Shown: positions 1 to 5,818, counted from the stretch's first letter. The stretch: DNA of 5,818 nt from an uncultured Clostridia bacterium (GCA_937894185.1 CALCSA010000200.1:1-5818); one strand, 5' to 3'. Numbers and translations: made by a program. Notes: generated by a model from the sequence alone, not told the origin.

Positions 1-620
1 ATCTGCAGTTTGATCACCGGGCGCCACTCCTGCAGGCTGTGGGTGGCAGCCAGCTTGTTACACTCCTCGGACTGGTTGGACTGGATATATACCCCGGCAT
101 CGTCCACTTCCATCAGGGACAGTAGATCGGCAAACTGCTGCAACGCACCCTCCAGCTCCTCCGCTCCCTTATAGCCTAGGATGGCGGGAAGGAGGCTCTC
201 GTGTATCATCAGAGGTTGACCCCTGTGGCCTTTGTAAGCCGGAACTGCCAGCTTCTCTTTGGATGCGAGAAGCTTTTTGATGGTCTCCACCGAAAACAGG
301 GGAATGTTGACCGGGGCGATAAAAACATACCGGCAGGTTTCCATCAGGTGGGAAAGCCCCAGCTTGACATTGTAGAAGATATCGTTGGGAGCATTTTCAT
401 TTTTCATGAATACAATCTGCATTCTGGCCAGATGCTTTTCCAAAACCTGCTGCTCTTCTTGGGAGGCCACCACCACAATGGGGTGTACCCCCGCCAGGTG
501 GAAGGTCATACACAAGCGCTGCACCGCCGAAATAGAGCCGATCTGCACCATGGATTTGTACTCGCCGGTTTGATCGGCTCCCATCGCCATAATAATCGCC
601 CCCGCCTTGGTGTCGGGCAT
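1..620 (-). CDS. MobA/MocA-like NTP-transferase-fold protein, likely fused to a ModE-like DNA-binding domain (3' end outside window)
   Basis: The frame is open from an ATG at 620 down to the left edge, giving 206 codons with no stop. AAGGAG lies 8 bases before this ATG and fixes the start. The fold is that of the MobA/MocA-like nucleotidyltransferases: an N-terminal beta strand and loop (residues 8-22), a hydrophobic strand at 46-52 (HPIVVVA), a YVFIAPVNIPLF stretch at 98-109, and GQPLMI at 134-139, which matches the usual GHP-type motif. Active relatives put CTP or GTP onto molybdopterin. Here the signature loop LAAGxSxRMGxxK reads MAMGADQTGEYKS, the PVDxPL aspartate is Asn105, and the late DxDTPED motif reads QSNQSEE (180-186), so catalysis is doubtful. 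The last residues (RPVIKLQ, 200-206) resemble the linker that opens a ModE-type winged-helix domain in clostridial relatives. That domain would lie outside the window, so the regulator reading is inference from family memory. It is last in the visible operon, 46 bases after mogA. Confidence -1.
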   Translation of the reverse strand, partial: MPDTKAGAIIMAMGADQTGEYKSMVQIGSISAVQRLCMTFHLAGVHPIVVVASQEEQQVLEKHLARMQIVFMKNENAPNDIFYNVKLGLSHLMETCRYVFIAPVNIPLFSVETIKKLLASKEKLAVPAYKGHRGQPLMIHESLLPAILGYKGAEELEGALQQFADLLSLMEVDDAGVYIQSNQSEECNKLAATHSLQEWRPVIKLQ

Positions 621-628
621 CTTCTTCA

Positions 629-634
629 CTCCTT
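629..634 (-). promoter_or_regulatory. Ribosome binding site of the NTP-transferase-like gene
   Basis: The minus strand reads AAGGAG, followed by 8 bases and then ATG at 620. It supports that ATG as the start and indicates independent initiation after the 46-base gap (621-666), the longest non-coding stretch in the window. I see no hairpin with a T-run in this gap, so transcription probably reads through from the fusion gene upstream. Confidence -1.
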
Positions 635-666
635 ATATGGATTGATCGCGCGCAGTGATGACAAGG

Positions 667-1602
667 CTACTTTCTGGCACACTCTCCCCCGCTGCCACGC
701 AGAAGGGAGATTCCGTGGGCAATATGGGGCAGGATGTAAGAAAGGCTTTCCTCCACGGCTTTGGGGCTGCCGGGCAGGTTGACAATTAGAGTTCCCCCCC
801 GAATCACCGAGACAGCCCGGCTGAGCATGGCCCGGCCGGTAATTTGCAGGGAATAGGCGCGAATGGCCTCGGCGATGCCGGAAGCATTGCGGTGGGCAAT
901 GGCAAGGGTGGCCTCCGGCGTGACATCCCGGGGAGAAAATCCCGTACCTCCCGTGGTTAATATTAAATCTACCCTGCGGCGGTCAGCAAGGTTGACAAGC
1001 TCCTCTTCAATCAGTCGGCGGTCGTCGGGCAGCAGGGTCTGATGCTCCACGAGGTAACCCGCTTCTTCCAGCATGCGCTGGATTAAGGGGCCACTCAAAT
1101 CCTGCCGCTCACCCCCGGCCCCCTTGTCGCTCAGGGTGAGCACCGCCGCCCGCAAAGGAGCTTCGGCAAGGGGGAGTACCTCCATCACATCCCCTTCCGA
1201 CACCATACCGTCCTGCAATACCCGGGCAAAAACGCCCTCCCGGGGCATGATGCAATCCCCCATCCGATGGTAAATCTGGCAGTGGGTGTGGCATTCCTTC
1301 CCGATCTGGGTGATCTCCAGCAAAGCTGTTCCACAGGCCAGCCGGGTTCCCACCGGCAGACTACGAAAATCGATGCCTTCTACCACGATGTTCTCGCCAA
1401 AGTCTCCGTGGCCGACATCGGCTCCCCGATCGTTAAACGCCCGAACCTTGTCGTAACTGAGCAGGCTGACCTGCCGGTGCCAGTTGCCGCCATGGGCATC
1501 CTGATCCAAGCCCCATCCCACTTTGAGCATGGCCGAGTGGACGTTCTTTTTTTGCACACCCCGCACTTCGCTGACGCAAACAGCCAGAACCTTCCCCTGC
1601 AT
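667..1602 (-). CDS. MOSC domain fused to molybdopterin adenylyltransferase (MogA/MoaB type)
   Basis: This is a 311-residue two-domain protein. Residues 1 to about 143 are a MOSC domain, with GDFGENIVVEGID at 66-78 and the conserved cysteine segment GKECHTHC at 101-108, followed by GDCIMPREGVFARVL (115-129). MOSC domains bind Moco or carry sulfur on a conserved cysteine; Cys104 is the likely equivalent here. Residues from about 150 to 303 are a MogA/MoaB domain: LTLSDKGAGGERQD (155-168), LPDD (191-194), the molybdopterin-binding LTTGGTGFSPRDVTPEAT (215-232) and NLPGSPKAVEESL (275-287). MogA activates molybdopterin with ATP to give adenylyl-molybdopterin for metal insertion. The domains are joined with almost no linker. 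The start ATG at 1602 lies 6 bases after the moaA stop and has a GGAGGT Shine-Dalgarno. Stop is TAG at 667-669. The domain assignment is secure; whether both halves act on the same cofactor molecule is inference. Confidence -1.
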   Translation of the reverse strand: MQGKVLAVCVSEVRGVQKKNVHSAMLKVGWGLDQDAHGGNWHRQVSLLSYDKVRAFNDRGADVGHGDFGENIVVEGIDFRSLPVGTRLACGTALLEITQIGKECHTHCQIYHRMGDCIMPREGVFARVLQDGMVSEGDVMEVLPLAEAPLRAAVLTLSDKGAGGERQDLSGPLIQRMLEEAGYLVEHQTLLPDDRRLIEEELVNLADRRRVDLILTTGGTGFSPRDVTPEATLAIAHRNASGIAEAIRAYSLQITGRAMLSRAVSVIRGGTLIVNLPGSPKAVEESLSYILPHIAHGISLLRGSGGECARK

Positions 1603-1608
1603 CCCCTG

Positions 1609-2577
1609 TCAACCTCCAATTCTCGACATTTTTCCAATACCGCCCTGCATCCCCGCATCCCCAAAATAGTGATGCTCCGGCTTGCCCCCAATGGCTGCGG
1701 CCATCACCTGCTGAAGCTCCTGCGCAGTGGCTCCGCTGCGCACCAGCTCCCGCAGAGAAACCCCAGCGTCGTGGTAGAGGCACAGCTTTAAAAATCCCTC
1801 GCCAGTGAGGCGAATCCGGTTGCAGGCCCCGCAGAAATGCCCGGTGAGTGCATCGATGTAACCGATTCGCCCCAGCAAAGAGCCGCTCTGCTCGTACCGT
1901 GCAGGCCCAGAGCCCCGCCGCTCGGTGACCGGGTGCAGATCGGGATACCGCTCCCGCAGGATGCTCCGCACCCTTTCGCCGGGGACAGGCCGAAAGTGCC
2001 TCCCTGCGGCCGTGGGCATCAGTTCAATAAAGCGGACATCTACCGGCAACGTTTCCGCCAAGGCTGCAATCCGGGGCAGTTCCCCGTCATTCATCCCCTG
2101 TAGCGGCACACAGTTTAGTTTGACCCGCAGATTGGCCTCCACCGCCTTGTGGATGGAGGACAGGACAGTATCCAGAGCATCGGTCCCCGTCAGTTCCCGG
2201 TAAGTTTGAGGGTTGAGGGTATCCAGGCTGATGTTGATCCCGTCAAGGCCCATGGCGGCCAAGTCCCCGAGGCAGGGCTCCAGCAGAACCCCGTTGGTGG
2301 TGACGGCCACCGACTCTGCGCCGGGCAGTCGCTTTAATTGCTTCAGGAAATCCAAAAAACCACGGCGCACCAAAGGCTCCCCTCCGGTGACCCGGAACTT
2401 GCGGATACCCAAACCTGTGGCCGCGGCACAAATCTGAAGGATTTCTTCATACCGCAGGATGTTGTGGTGACAGACGGATGGCAGGTCATCGGGCATGCAG
2501 TATTTGCAGCGCAGGTTGCAGCGGTCGGTGATGGAAATCCGCATATAGTCAATGATGCGCCCCTGTGCGTCGGTCAT
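1609..2577 (-). CDS. moaA: GTP 3',8-cyclase (radical SAM enzyme MoaA)
   Basis: MoaA opens the Moco pathway. Using S-adenosylmethionine and two Fe-S clusters it converts GTP to 3',8-cyclo-dihydro-GTP, which MoaC then rearranges. The 322-residue length is usual. The radical SAM cluster motif is CNLRCKYC (Cys20, Cys24, Cys27), preceded by YMRISITDR; the SAM-binding TGGEPL motif is at 64-69 and NISLDTL at 115-121. The second, C-terminal cluster that binds GTP is formed by HFCGACNRIRLTG (Cys249, Cys252) and Cys266 in KLCLYH. The protein ends in Gly-Gly, the conserved MoaA tail that reaches into the active site. The ATG overlaps the moaC stop (ATGA, 2574-2577) and an AGGAG lies 8 bases upstream inside moaC, so translation of the two is probably coupled. 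All expected residues are present and I see no frameshift. Confidence -1.
   Translation of the reverse strand: MTDAQGRIIDYMRISITDRCNLRCKYCMPDDLPSVCHHNILRYEEILQICAAATGLGIRKFRVTGGEPLVRRGFLDFLKQLKRLPGAESVAVTTNGVLLEPCLGDLAAMGLDGINISLDTLNPQTYRELTGTDALDTVLSSIHKAVEANLRVKLNCVPLQGMNDGELPRIAALAETLPVDVRFIELMPTAAGRHFRPVPGERVRSILRERYPDLHPVTERRGSGPARYEQSGSLLGRIGYIDALTGHFCGACNRIRLTGEGFLKLCLYHDAGVSLRELVRSGATAQELQQVMAAAIGGKPEHHYFGDAGMQGGIGKMSRIGG
1612..1617 (-). promoter_or_regulatory. Ribosome binding site of the MOSC-MogA gene, inside the last codons of moaA
   Basis: The minus strand here reads GGAGGT, 9 bases before the ATG at 1602. The same six bases are the last two sense codons of moaA, GGA GGT, which encode its conserved C-terminal Gly-Gly; the TGA stop follows directly. 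The site decides the start of the fusion gene. Confidence -1.
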
Positions 2578-3062
2578 TTCAGATTCTCCTCGCTGCGGTA
2601 GGTACCGCTTTTACCGCCGGTCTTTTCAAGCAGGCGGATGTTTCCGATGCACATTCCCTTATCCAGTGCTTTGCACATATCGTAGATGGTGAACAGTGCC
2701 ACCGAAGCTCCCGTCAGGGCCTCCATCTCCACCCCGGTGATCCCGGTGGTTTTCACCGTGCAGGTTGCCACAATCTCCTGTGAAGCTTCCTGTAAAGTAA
2801 AGTCCACCGACACCTTTTCGATCAGGATGGTGTGGCAGAGAGGGATAAGGGACGGAGTTTGCTTGACCGCCATGATTCCTGCGATGCGGGCCACCCCCAG
2901 CACATCCCCTTTGCCGATGGTTCCGGCCCGTACCGCTTCAAAGCACTCCCCGGACATGCGAATACTCCCGGCGGCAACGGCCTGCCGCCGGGTAACCTGT
3001 TTGCCGCCCACATCCACAAGGACGGCGTTTCCGGCTTGATCAAAATGTGTCAGCTTGGACAT
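2574..3062 (-). CDS. moaC: Cyclic pyranopterin monophosphate synthase MoaC
   Basis: MoaC turns the MoaA product 3',8-cyclo-dihydro-GTP into cyclic pyranopterin monophosphate, the second committed step of Moco synthesis. The protein is 162 residues, the usual length, and matches the family from end to end: LTHFD at 4-8, KGDVLGVARIAGIMAVKQT at 51-69, LIPLCHT at 72-78, VKTTGITGVEMEALTGASVALFTIYDMCKALDKGM at 103-137, and LLEKTGGKSG at 144-153. Residues of the expected active site are all there: Lys51, His77, Glu112, Glu114, Asp128, Lys131 and Lys147. MoaC normally works as a hexamer in the cytoplasm. The ATG at 3062 follows the stop of the MoeA-like gene by 2 bases, with AAAGGA 8 bases upstream. 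The stop overlaps the moaA start, and the adjacency of moaC and moaA fits their consecutive reactions. Confidence -1.
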   Translation of the reverse strand: MSKLTHFDQAGNAVLVDVGGKQVTRRQAVAAGSIRMSGECFEAVRAGTIGKGDVLGVARIAGIMAVKQTPSLIPLCHTILIEKVSVDFTLQEASQEIVATCTVKTTGITGVEMEALTGASVALFTIYDMCKALDKGMCIGNIRLLEKTGGKSGTYRSEENLK

Positions 3063-3064
3063 GG

Positions 3065-4072
3065 CTATATTCCTTTCCCGAAGCCGCAGTTCGGATAGGT
3101 GCAGGGCTCGCAGCCAAGACAGAGCCCGCCGTGGCCCAAAGCCGCCAACTCCTCAGCCGACACCCGCAGGCCGCTGAGCAGGCGGGGCAGCATCAAATCA
3201 AAGATGGTGCGTTTGGCGTACATCACGCAGCCCGGCAAGCCCACCACCGGGATGCTCTCCCGCAGGTAGGACAGGAGGAACATGGCTCCCGGCAGCACCG
3301 GAGCACCATAGCTTATAACCTCAGCACCGGTGTTCTTGATAGCCAGCGGAGTGCGGTCGTCGGGGTCTACGCTCATACCCCCGGTACATAGAATCATCTC
3401 GGCACCGGCATCGGCCATTTCCAGAATGGTGGAGGTGATCTCCTTAGAAGCATCGGGGAGCACCTTGTGCCAAAGGGCTTCAGCGCCGTATTCCGCCAGC
3501 TTTTCCCGGAGCACCGGGGTGAAGGTGTCCTTGATCCGCCCGTGATACACTTCACTGCCCGTAGTGACAATCCCCACCTTGAGGGGGCGGAGAGGGGAAC
3601 CTGCGCCGATTTGTTTGGCTTCCTCCATCTTTTCAGCGGAAATCACCAGAGGAATCACCCGGGTTCCGGCCAGCTTGTCCCCTGCCTTGACGGGAAAATG
3701 ACTGTGCCGGGTGGCGATCATCATTTCACCCAGAGCGTTAATTTCCTTGAGGCGGCGGGTGTCCACCGTCAGCAGACCGTCCTGCTCGGCAATGACCTCG
3801 ATTTTCCCCTCCTTGATTTCGGATGGGGACATATGGGGTCCAACGCAAATTTTATATAAAATCAGAGCGGCATCATTTTCGTGGAGCATCCCCTCTTTGG
3901 ATTCCCACACGTAGAGGTGCTCTTTGCCCATGGAGAGCAGCAGGGGAATATCTTCTTCCCGGACGATGTGCCCCTTGCGAAAGGCCGCATCCTTGGTAAC
4001 ATCTTTAATAATTTGGGTGATGTCGTGGCACAGGATATGGCCGACGGCATCCTCTGTTCGGATCAGTTTCAT
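3065..4072 (-). CDS. MoeA-like molybdopterin-binding protein with Cys-rich C-terminal tail
   Basis: This 335-residue protein is shorter than MoeA (about 400). Residues 1 to about 150 resemble a MoeA N-terminal region; about 165-300 form the molybdopterin-binding fold shared with MogA, with VGIVTTGSEVYHGRI (166-180), CTGGMSVDPDDRTP (229-242) and VVGLPGCVMYAKRTIFD (276-292). The fourth MoeA domain (C-terminal beta barrel) is absent. In its place is a tail with four cysteines, Cys318, Cys321, Cys324 and Cys329 (C-x2-C-x2-C-x4-C), able in principle to hold a metal or Fe-S cluster. The MoeA insertase motif KPGKP corresponds to LPGAM here (260-264), losing both lysines, and GLPGNP is GLPGCV. I therefore call it a molybdopterin-binding relative rather than MoeA itself. 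Similar proteins are known in clostridia near molybdenum-hydroxylase genes, but their exact role is unsettled. The ATG overlaps the modC stop (ATGA); AAAGGA lies 9 bases upstream. Confidence -1.
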   Translation of the reverse strand: MKLIRTEDAVGHILCHDITQIIKDVTKDAAFRKGHIVREEDIPLLLSMGKEHLYVWESKEGMLHENDAALILYKICVGPHMSPSEIKEGKIEVIAEQDGLLTVDTRRLKEINALGEMMIATRHSHFPVKAGDKLAGTRVIPLVISAEKMEEAKQIGAGSPLRPLKVGIVTTGSEVYHGRIKDTFTPVLREKLAEYGAEALWHKVLPDASKEITSTILEMADAGAEMILCTGGMSVDPDDRTPLAIKNTGAEVISYGAPVLPGAMFLLSYLRESIPVVGLPGCVMYAKRTIFDLMLPRLLSGLRVSAEELAALGHGGLCLGCEPCTYPNCGFGKGI

Positions 4073-5142
4073 TTGCAGGCATCCTTTCTGATGGCTGGTT
4101 CGCCGGAGCGGAGAAGTAAGATGTTGTCAGGGTCTACGCGCAGAAAGTCCGGCACGTTGCCGCCATAGCTCTCTTTGGAAACCTTCCACCAAACGGGAGC
4201 AGCTTCCGGCCCCGGTGAAAAGAGCATATTCCATTCAAAGGGGCTTTCCAGCCTTTCCCGCAGCTGGACGGGGAAGGCGTTTTCTCTCTCTCCGGCTGGG
4301 GCAGGCGCAAAGTCGTGGGCCCGCACGCCGATGCAGTCAATGTCATGGTCCACCGGCTGGGAGGTGGTCAATTCAAGCCCCCAGTCTTTGGCCAGAACGC
4401 GGTGCTTGCCCAGAGGCCTTGCGGCGGAAAAGTTCTTGCAGCCCGTCAGCCTTGCCACCGACAGCAGCCCCGGATGGCGGAACAGGTCCCGGGTTTTTCC
4501 GCTGGCAATGCAGCGCCCGTCCTCCATCACCATCAGCTGCTGGCAGAGCTGATACACCTCGTCCCGGCTGTGGGTGACGATGATCACATCGCCGCAGTAC
4601 TCCTCCAGCATATCTTTCAGCTCCAGCTGCAGCTGCTCCTTCAGGTAAAAATCCAGCGCGGAAAAGGGCTCGTCCAATAAGAGAGCATTGGGTTCGTAGG
4701 CCAGAATCCGCGCCAGCGCCACCCGCTGCTGCTGCCCCCCCGAAAGCTGCCCGGGGAAGCGCCCGCCCAAGCCCTCCAGCCGGAAACGGCGCAACATCTC
4801 CCCCACCGTTTGCTGCCGCTGAGTTTTAGGAATCTTCCCCAGAGCGCAGGCGATGTTTTCTTCCACGCTCATGTGGGGGAACAGGGCGTAGTTCTGGAAC
4901 AGGTAGCCAATCTTTCGCTCCTGCGGTTTCAAGTTGATCCCCCGGGCGGAATCGTAGAGCACCTGCTCCCCTACGGTAATCTTCCCGCTATCTGGGGTTT
5001 CGATTCCCGCGATGCACTTGAGGGTCATGCTTTTGCCGCATCCTGAAGCACCTAAAATCCCCAGAGTCTCCCCCTGAGAAGAAAACTCCATGTCCAGCGC
5101 AAAGCCCTTCCACTTGCGTTTTGCCACTACATGCAGGCTCAT
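4069..5142 (-). CDS. modC: Molybdate ABC transporter ATP-binding protein ModC
   Basis: ModC is the ATPase that drives ModB-mediated molybdate import on the inner face of the membrane. With the start at 5142 it has 357 residues, typical of ModC. All ABC motifs are present: Walker A GASGCGKS (31-38), Q-loop Gln83 in YLFQNYALFPH, signature LSGGQQQR (133-140), Walker B ALLLDEPF (153-160), D-loop SALD and switch His191 in IIVTHSRDE. From about residue 235 the protein continues into a divergent region in the place of the TOBE/Mop-type regulatory domain that binds oxyanion in ModC proteins. I chose the start MSLHVVAKRKWKGF because it overlaps the modB stop as ATGA and has GGGAGG 7 bases upstream. 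An in-frame ATG at 5235 would add 31 residues lying inside modB and lacking family likeness. The sequence cannot separate molybdate from tungstate as substrate; the neighbouring Moco genes favour molybdate, though tungstate is possible. Confidence -1.
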   Translation of the reverse strand: MSLHVVAKRKWKGFALDMEFSSQGETLGILGASGCGKSMTLKCIAGIETPDSGKITVGEQVLYDSARGINLKPQERKIGYLFQNYALFPHMSVEENIACALGKIPKTQRQQTVGEMLRRFRLEGLGGRFPGQLSGGQQQRVALARILAYEPNALLLDEPFSALDFYLKEQLQLELKDMLEEYCGDVIIVTHSRDEVYQLCQQLMVMEDGRCIASGKTRDLFRHPGLLSVARLTGCKNFSAARPLGKHRVLAKDWGLELTTSQPVDHDIDCIGVRAHDFAPAPAGERENAFPVQLRERLESPFEWNMLFSPGPEAAPVWWKVSKESYGGNVPDFLRVDPDNILLLRSGEPAIRKDACK

Positions 5143-5818
5143 TTTTTCGCCTCCCGCAGGGCATAGCCTCGCTCCCGTGCCGTAAACCAGTTCATGCCGA
5201 TCACTACCAGAAACGAGATCATCAGGATGATCCAAACGTATTCGGCGGCGCTTTCCATATCCCCTGCCGCCACCGCCGAGTAAATAGCCAGAGGCAGGGT
5301 TCGAGTTTTACCGGCAATATTGCCTGCAATCATAGCGGTGGCACCAAATTCGCCCAACCCCCGGGCAAAGGCCAAAACCCCGCCGGAAGCCACTCCCGGC
5401 AAGGCCAAGGGCATCACCACCCGCCAGAAGATCCTGCCCTCGGACATCCCCAGAGTCCGGGCGGCATACACAAGATTTTGGTCCACCTGCTCAAAGGCTC
5501 CCCGGGCGGAGCGGTACATAAGGGGAAAGGAGATGACCACGGCGGCCAAAACCGTCGCCCCCCAGGAAAATGCAATTTTGACGCTGAAGTACTCGATAAA
5601 AAATCGGCCCACCGGACGCTTGACCCCAAAAATATACAGCAGAAAGAAGCCTGCTACCGTGGGGGGAAGAACCAGCGGCAAAGTCAGGATGCCGTCCAGA
5701 ATCATCTTGATTTTTTCCCGGGAGATATCCGCGACCAGCTTGGCGGCAAGGATGCCAAGGAAAAAGGTGATGGCAATGGAAAGAGAAGCAGTCTTCATGG
5801 AGATGAGAATGGGTGAAT
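5139..5818 (-). CDS. modB: Molybdate ABC transporter permease ModB (5' end outside window)
   Basis: ModB is the membrane subunit of the molybdate importer. The visible 226 codons hold several hydrophobic segments, at about residues 4-20, 35-58, 78-95, 132-162 and 186-204 counted from the Met codon at 5798, plus the cytoplasmic EAA loop YAARTLGMSEGRIFWRVVMPLALPGV (111-136), through which permeases contact the ATPase. Also typical are LPLVLPPTVAGFFLL (40-54) and RGLGEFGATAMIAGN (146-160). The Met at 5798 is probably not the start: the frame stays open to the right edge, the bases before it contain no Shine-Dalgarno, and the upstream residues SPILIS followed by MKTASLSIAITFFLG match the usual first ModB helix (S-L-K-T-A type). 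So only the first few residues are missing. The TGA stop overlaps the modC ATG, which fits a modABC order with modA beyond the right edge. The modA position is inference. Confidence -1.
   Translation of the reverse strand, partial: SPILISMKTASLSIAITFFLGILAAKLVADISREKIKMILDGILTLPLVLPPTVAGFFLLYIFGVKRPVGRFFIEYFSVKIAFSWGATVLAAVVISFPLMYRSARGAFEQVDQNLVYAARTLGMSEGRIFWRVVMPLALPGVASGGVLAFARGLGEFGATAMIAGNIAGKTRTLPLAIYSAVAAGDMESAAEYVWIILMISFLVVIGMNWFTARERGYALREAKK
5150..5155 (-). promoter_or_regulatory. Ribosome binding site of modC
   Basis: The minus strand reads GGGAGG here, 7 bases before the ATG at 5142, inside the last codons of modB. It decides the modC start against the longer in-frame ATG at 5235. 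Confidence -1.

Noticed and set aside
621..666. Terminator, promoter or ModE-type operator in the 46-base gap
   Set aside because: I see a GC-rich patch (CGCGCGC) and an AT-rich ATATAAGG next to the ribosome binding site, but no stem with a T-run, no paired -35/-10 elements and no convincing inverted repeat.
201..782. Plus-strand open frame of 193 codons opposite the NTP-transferase-like gene
   Set aside because: It runs antisense across two genes and their gap, has no recognisable motif, and the minus strand has a coherent protein with a strong ribosome binding site.
4069..5235. Longer modC start at 5235, giving 388 residues
   Set aside because: The extra 31 residues lie wholly within modB and do not resemble a ModC N-terminus, while the ATG at 5142 has a GGGAGG site and the ATGA overlap.
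5139..5798. modB as a complete 219-residue gene starting at 5798
   Set aside because: There is no Shine-Dalgarno before this ATG, the frame continues open to the edge, and the upstream residues fit the first ModB helix. I treat the gene as truncated by the window.
5121..5816. Long plus-strand open frame opposite modB (231 codons)
   Set aside because: Its translation is rich in Gly, His, Gln and Arg with no family likeness, as expected from the antisense of a GC-rich gene, and the opposite strand has a clear ModB.
1..5818. Mobile elements, CRISPR repeats, tRNA or rRNA genes, Moco riboswitch
   Set aside because: Nearly every base is in a recognised coding frame. I found no repeats, and there is no leader region in the window where a riboswitch could lie; one upstream of modA would be outside the right edge.

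Overview
The window holds seven genes, all read from the minus strand and packed almost without gaps. Every recognisable one belongs to molybdenum uptake or molybdenum cofactor (Moco) biosynthesis. Both outer genes are cut by the window edges. In order of transcription (right to left) they are: a molybdate permease modB (5' end missing); the ATPase modC; a short MoeA-like molybdopterin-binding protein with a Cys-rich tail; moaC; moaA; a MOSC-MogA fusion; and a MobA/MocA-like nucleotidyltransferase-domain protein (3' end missing) that seems to be entering a ModE-like DNA-binding domain as it leaves the window.

Three of the six junctions are 4-base ATGA overlaps (modB/modC, modC/moeA-like, moaC/moaA). 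Two more have gaps of 2 and 6 bases. Only the last is larger, at 46 bases. I see no terminator or promoter anywhere, so this looks like the interior of one long operon whose promoter and probable modA lie beyond the right edge.

The proteins cover molybdate import (ModB, ModC), GTP to cyclic pyranopterin monophosphate (MoaA, MoaC), molybdopterin adenylylation (the MogA half of the fusion), cofactor binding or transfer (MOSC half and MoeA-like protein), and a nucleotidyltransferase-fold protein that may act as a regulator. The molybdopterin synthase genes moaD and moaE, a canonical moeA and modA are not in the window.

Strong Shine-Dalgarno sequences (GGAGGT, AAGGAG, AAAGGA), the fairly GC-rich codon use and the combination of MOSC-MogA fusion, Cys-tailed MoeA-like protein and NTP-transferase/ModE-like protein suggest an anaerobic Bacillota of class Clostridia, perhaps of the Oscillospiraceae type. 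In such organisms similar sets serve xanthine-dehydrogenase-type molybdenum hydroxylases. The lineage and the target enzymes are inference; no target enzyme is in the window.

The most notable points are: the NTP-transferase-like protein has lost all three motifs expected of an active enzyme; the MoeA-like protein lacks the insertase lysine motif but carries four closely spaced cysteines; and the last two codons of moaA (GGA GGT) encode its conserved Gly-Gly terminus while also forming the Shine-Dalgarno of the next gene.
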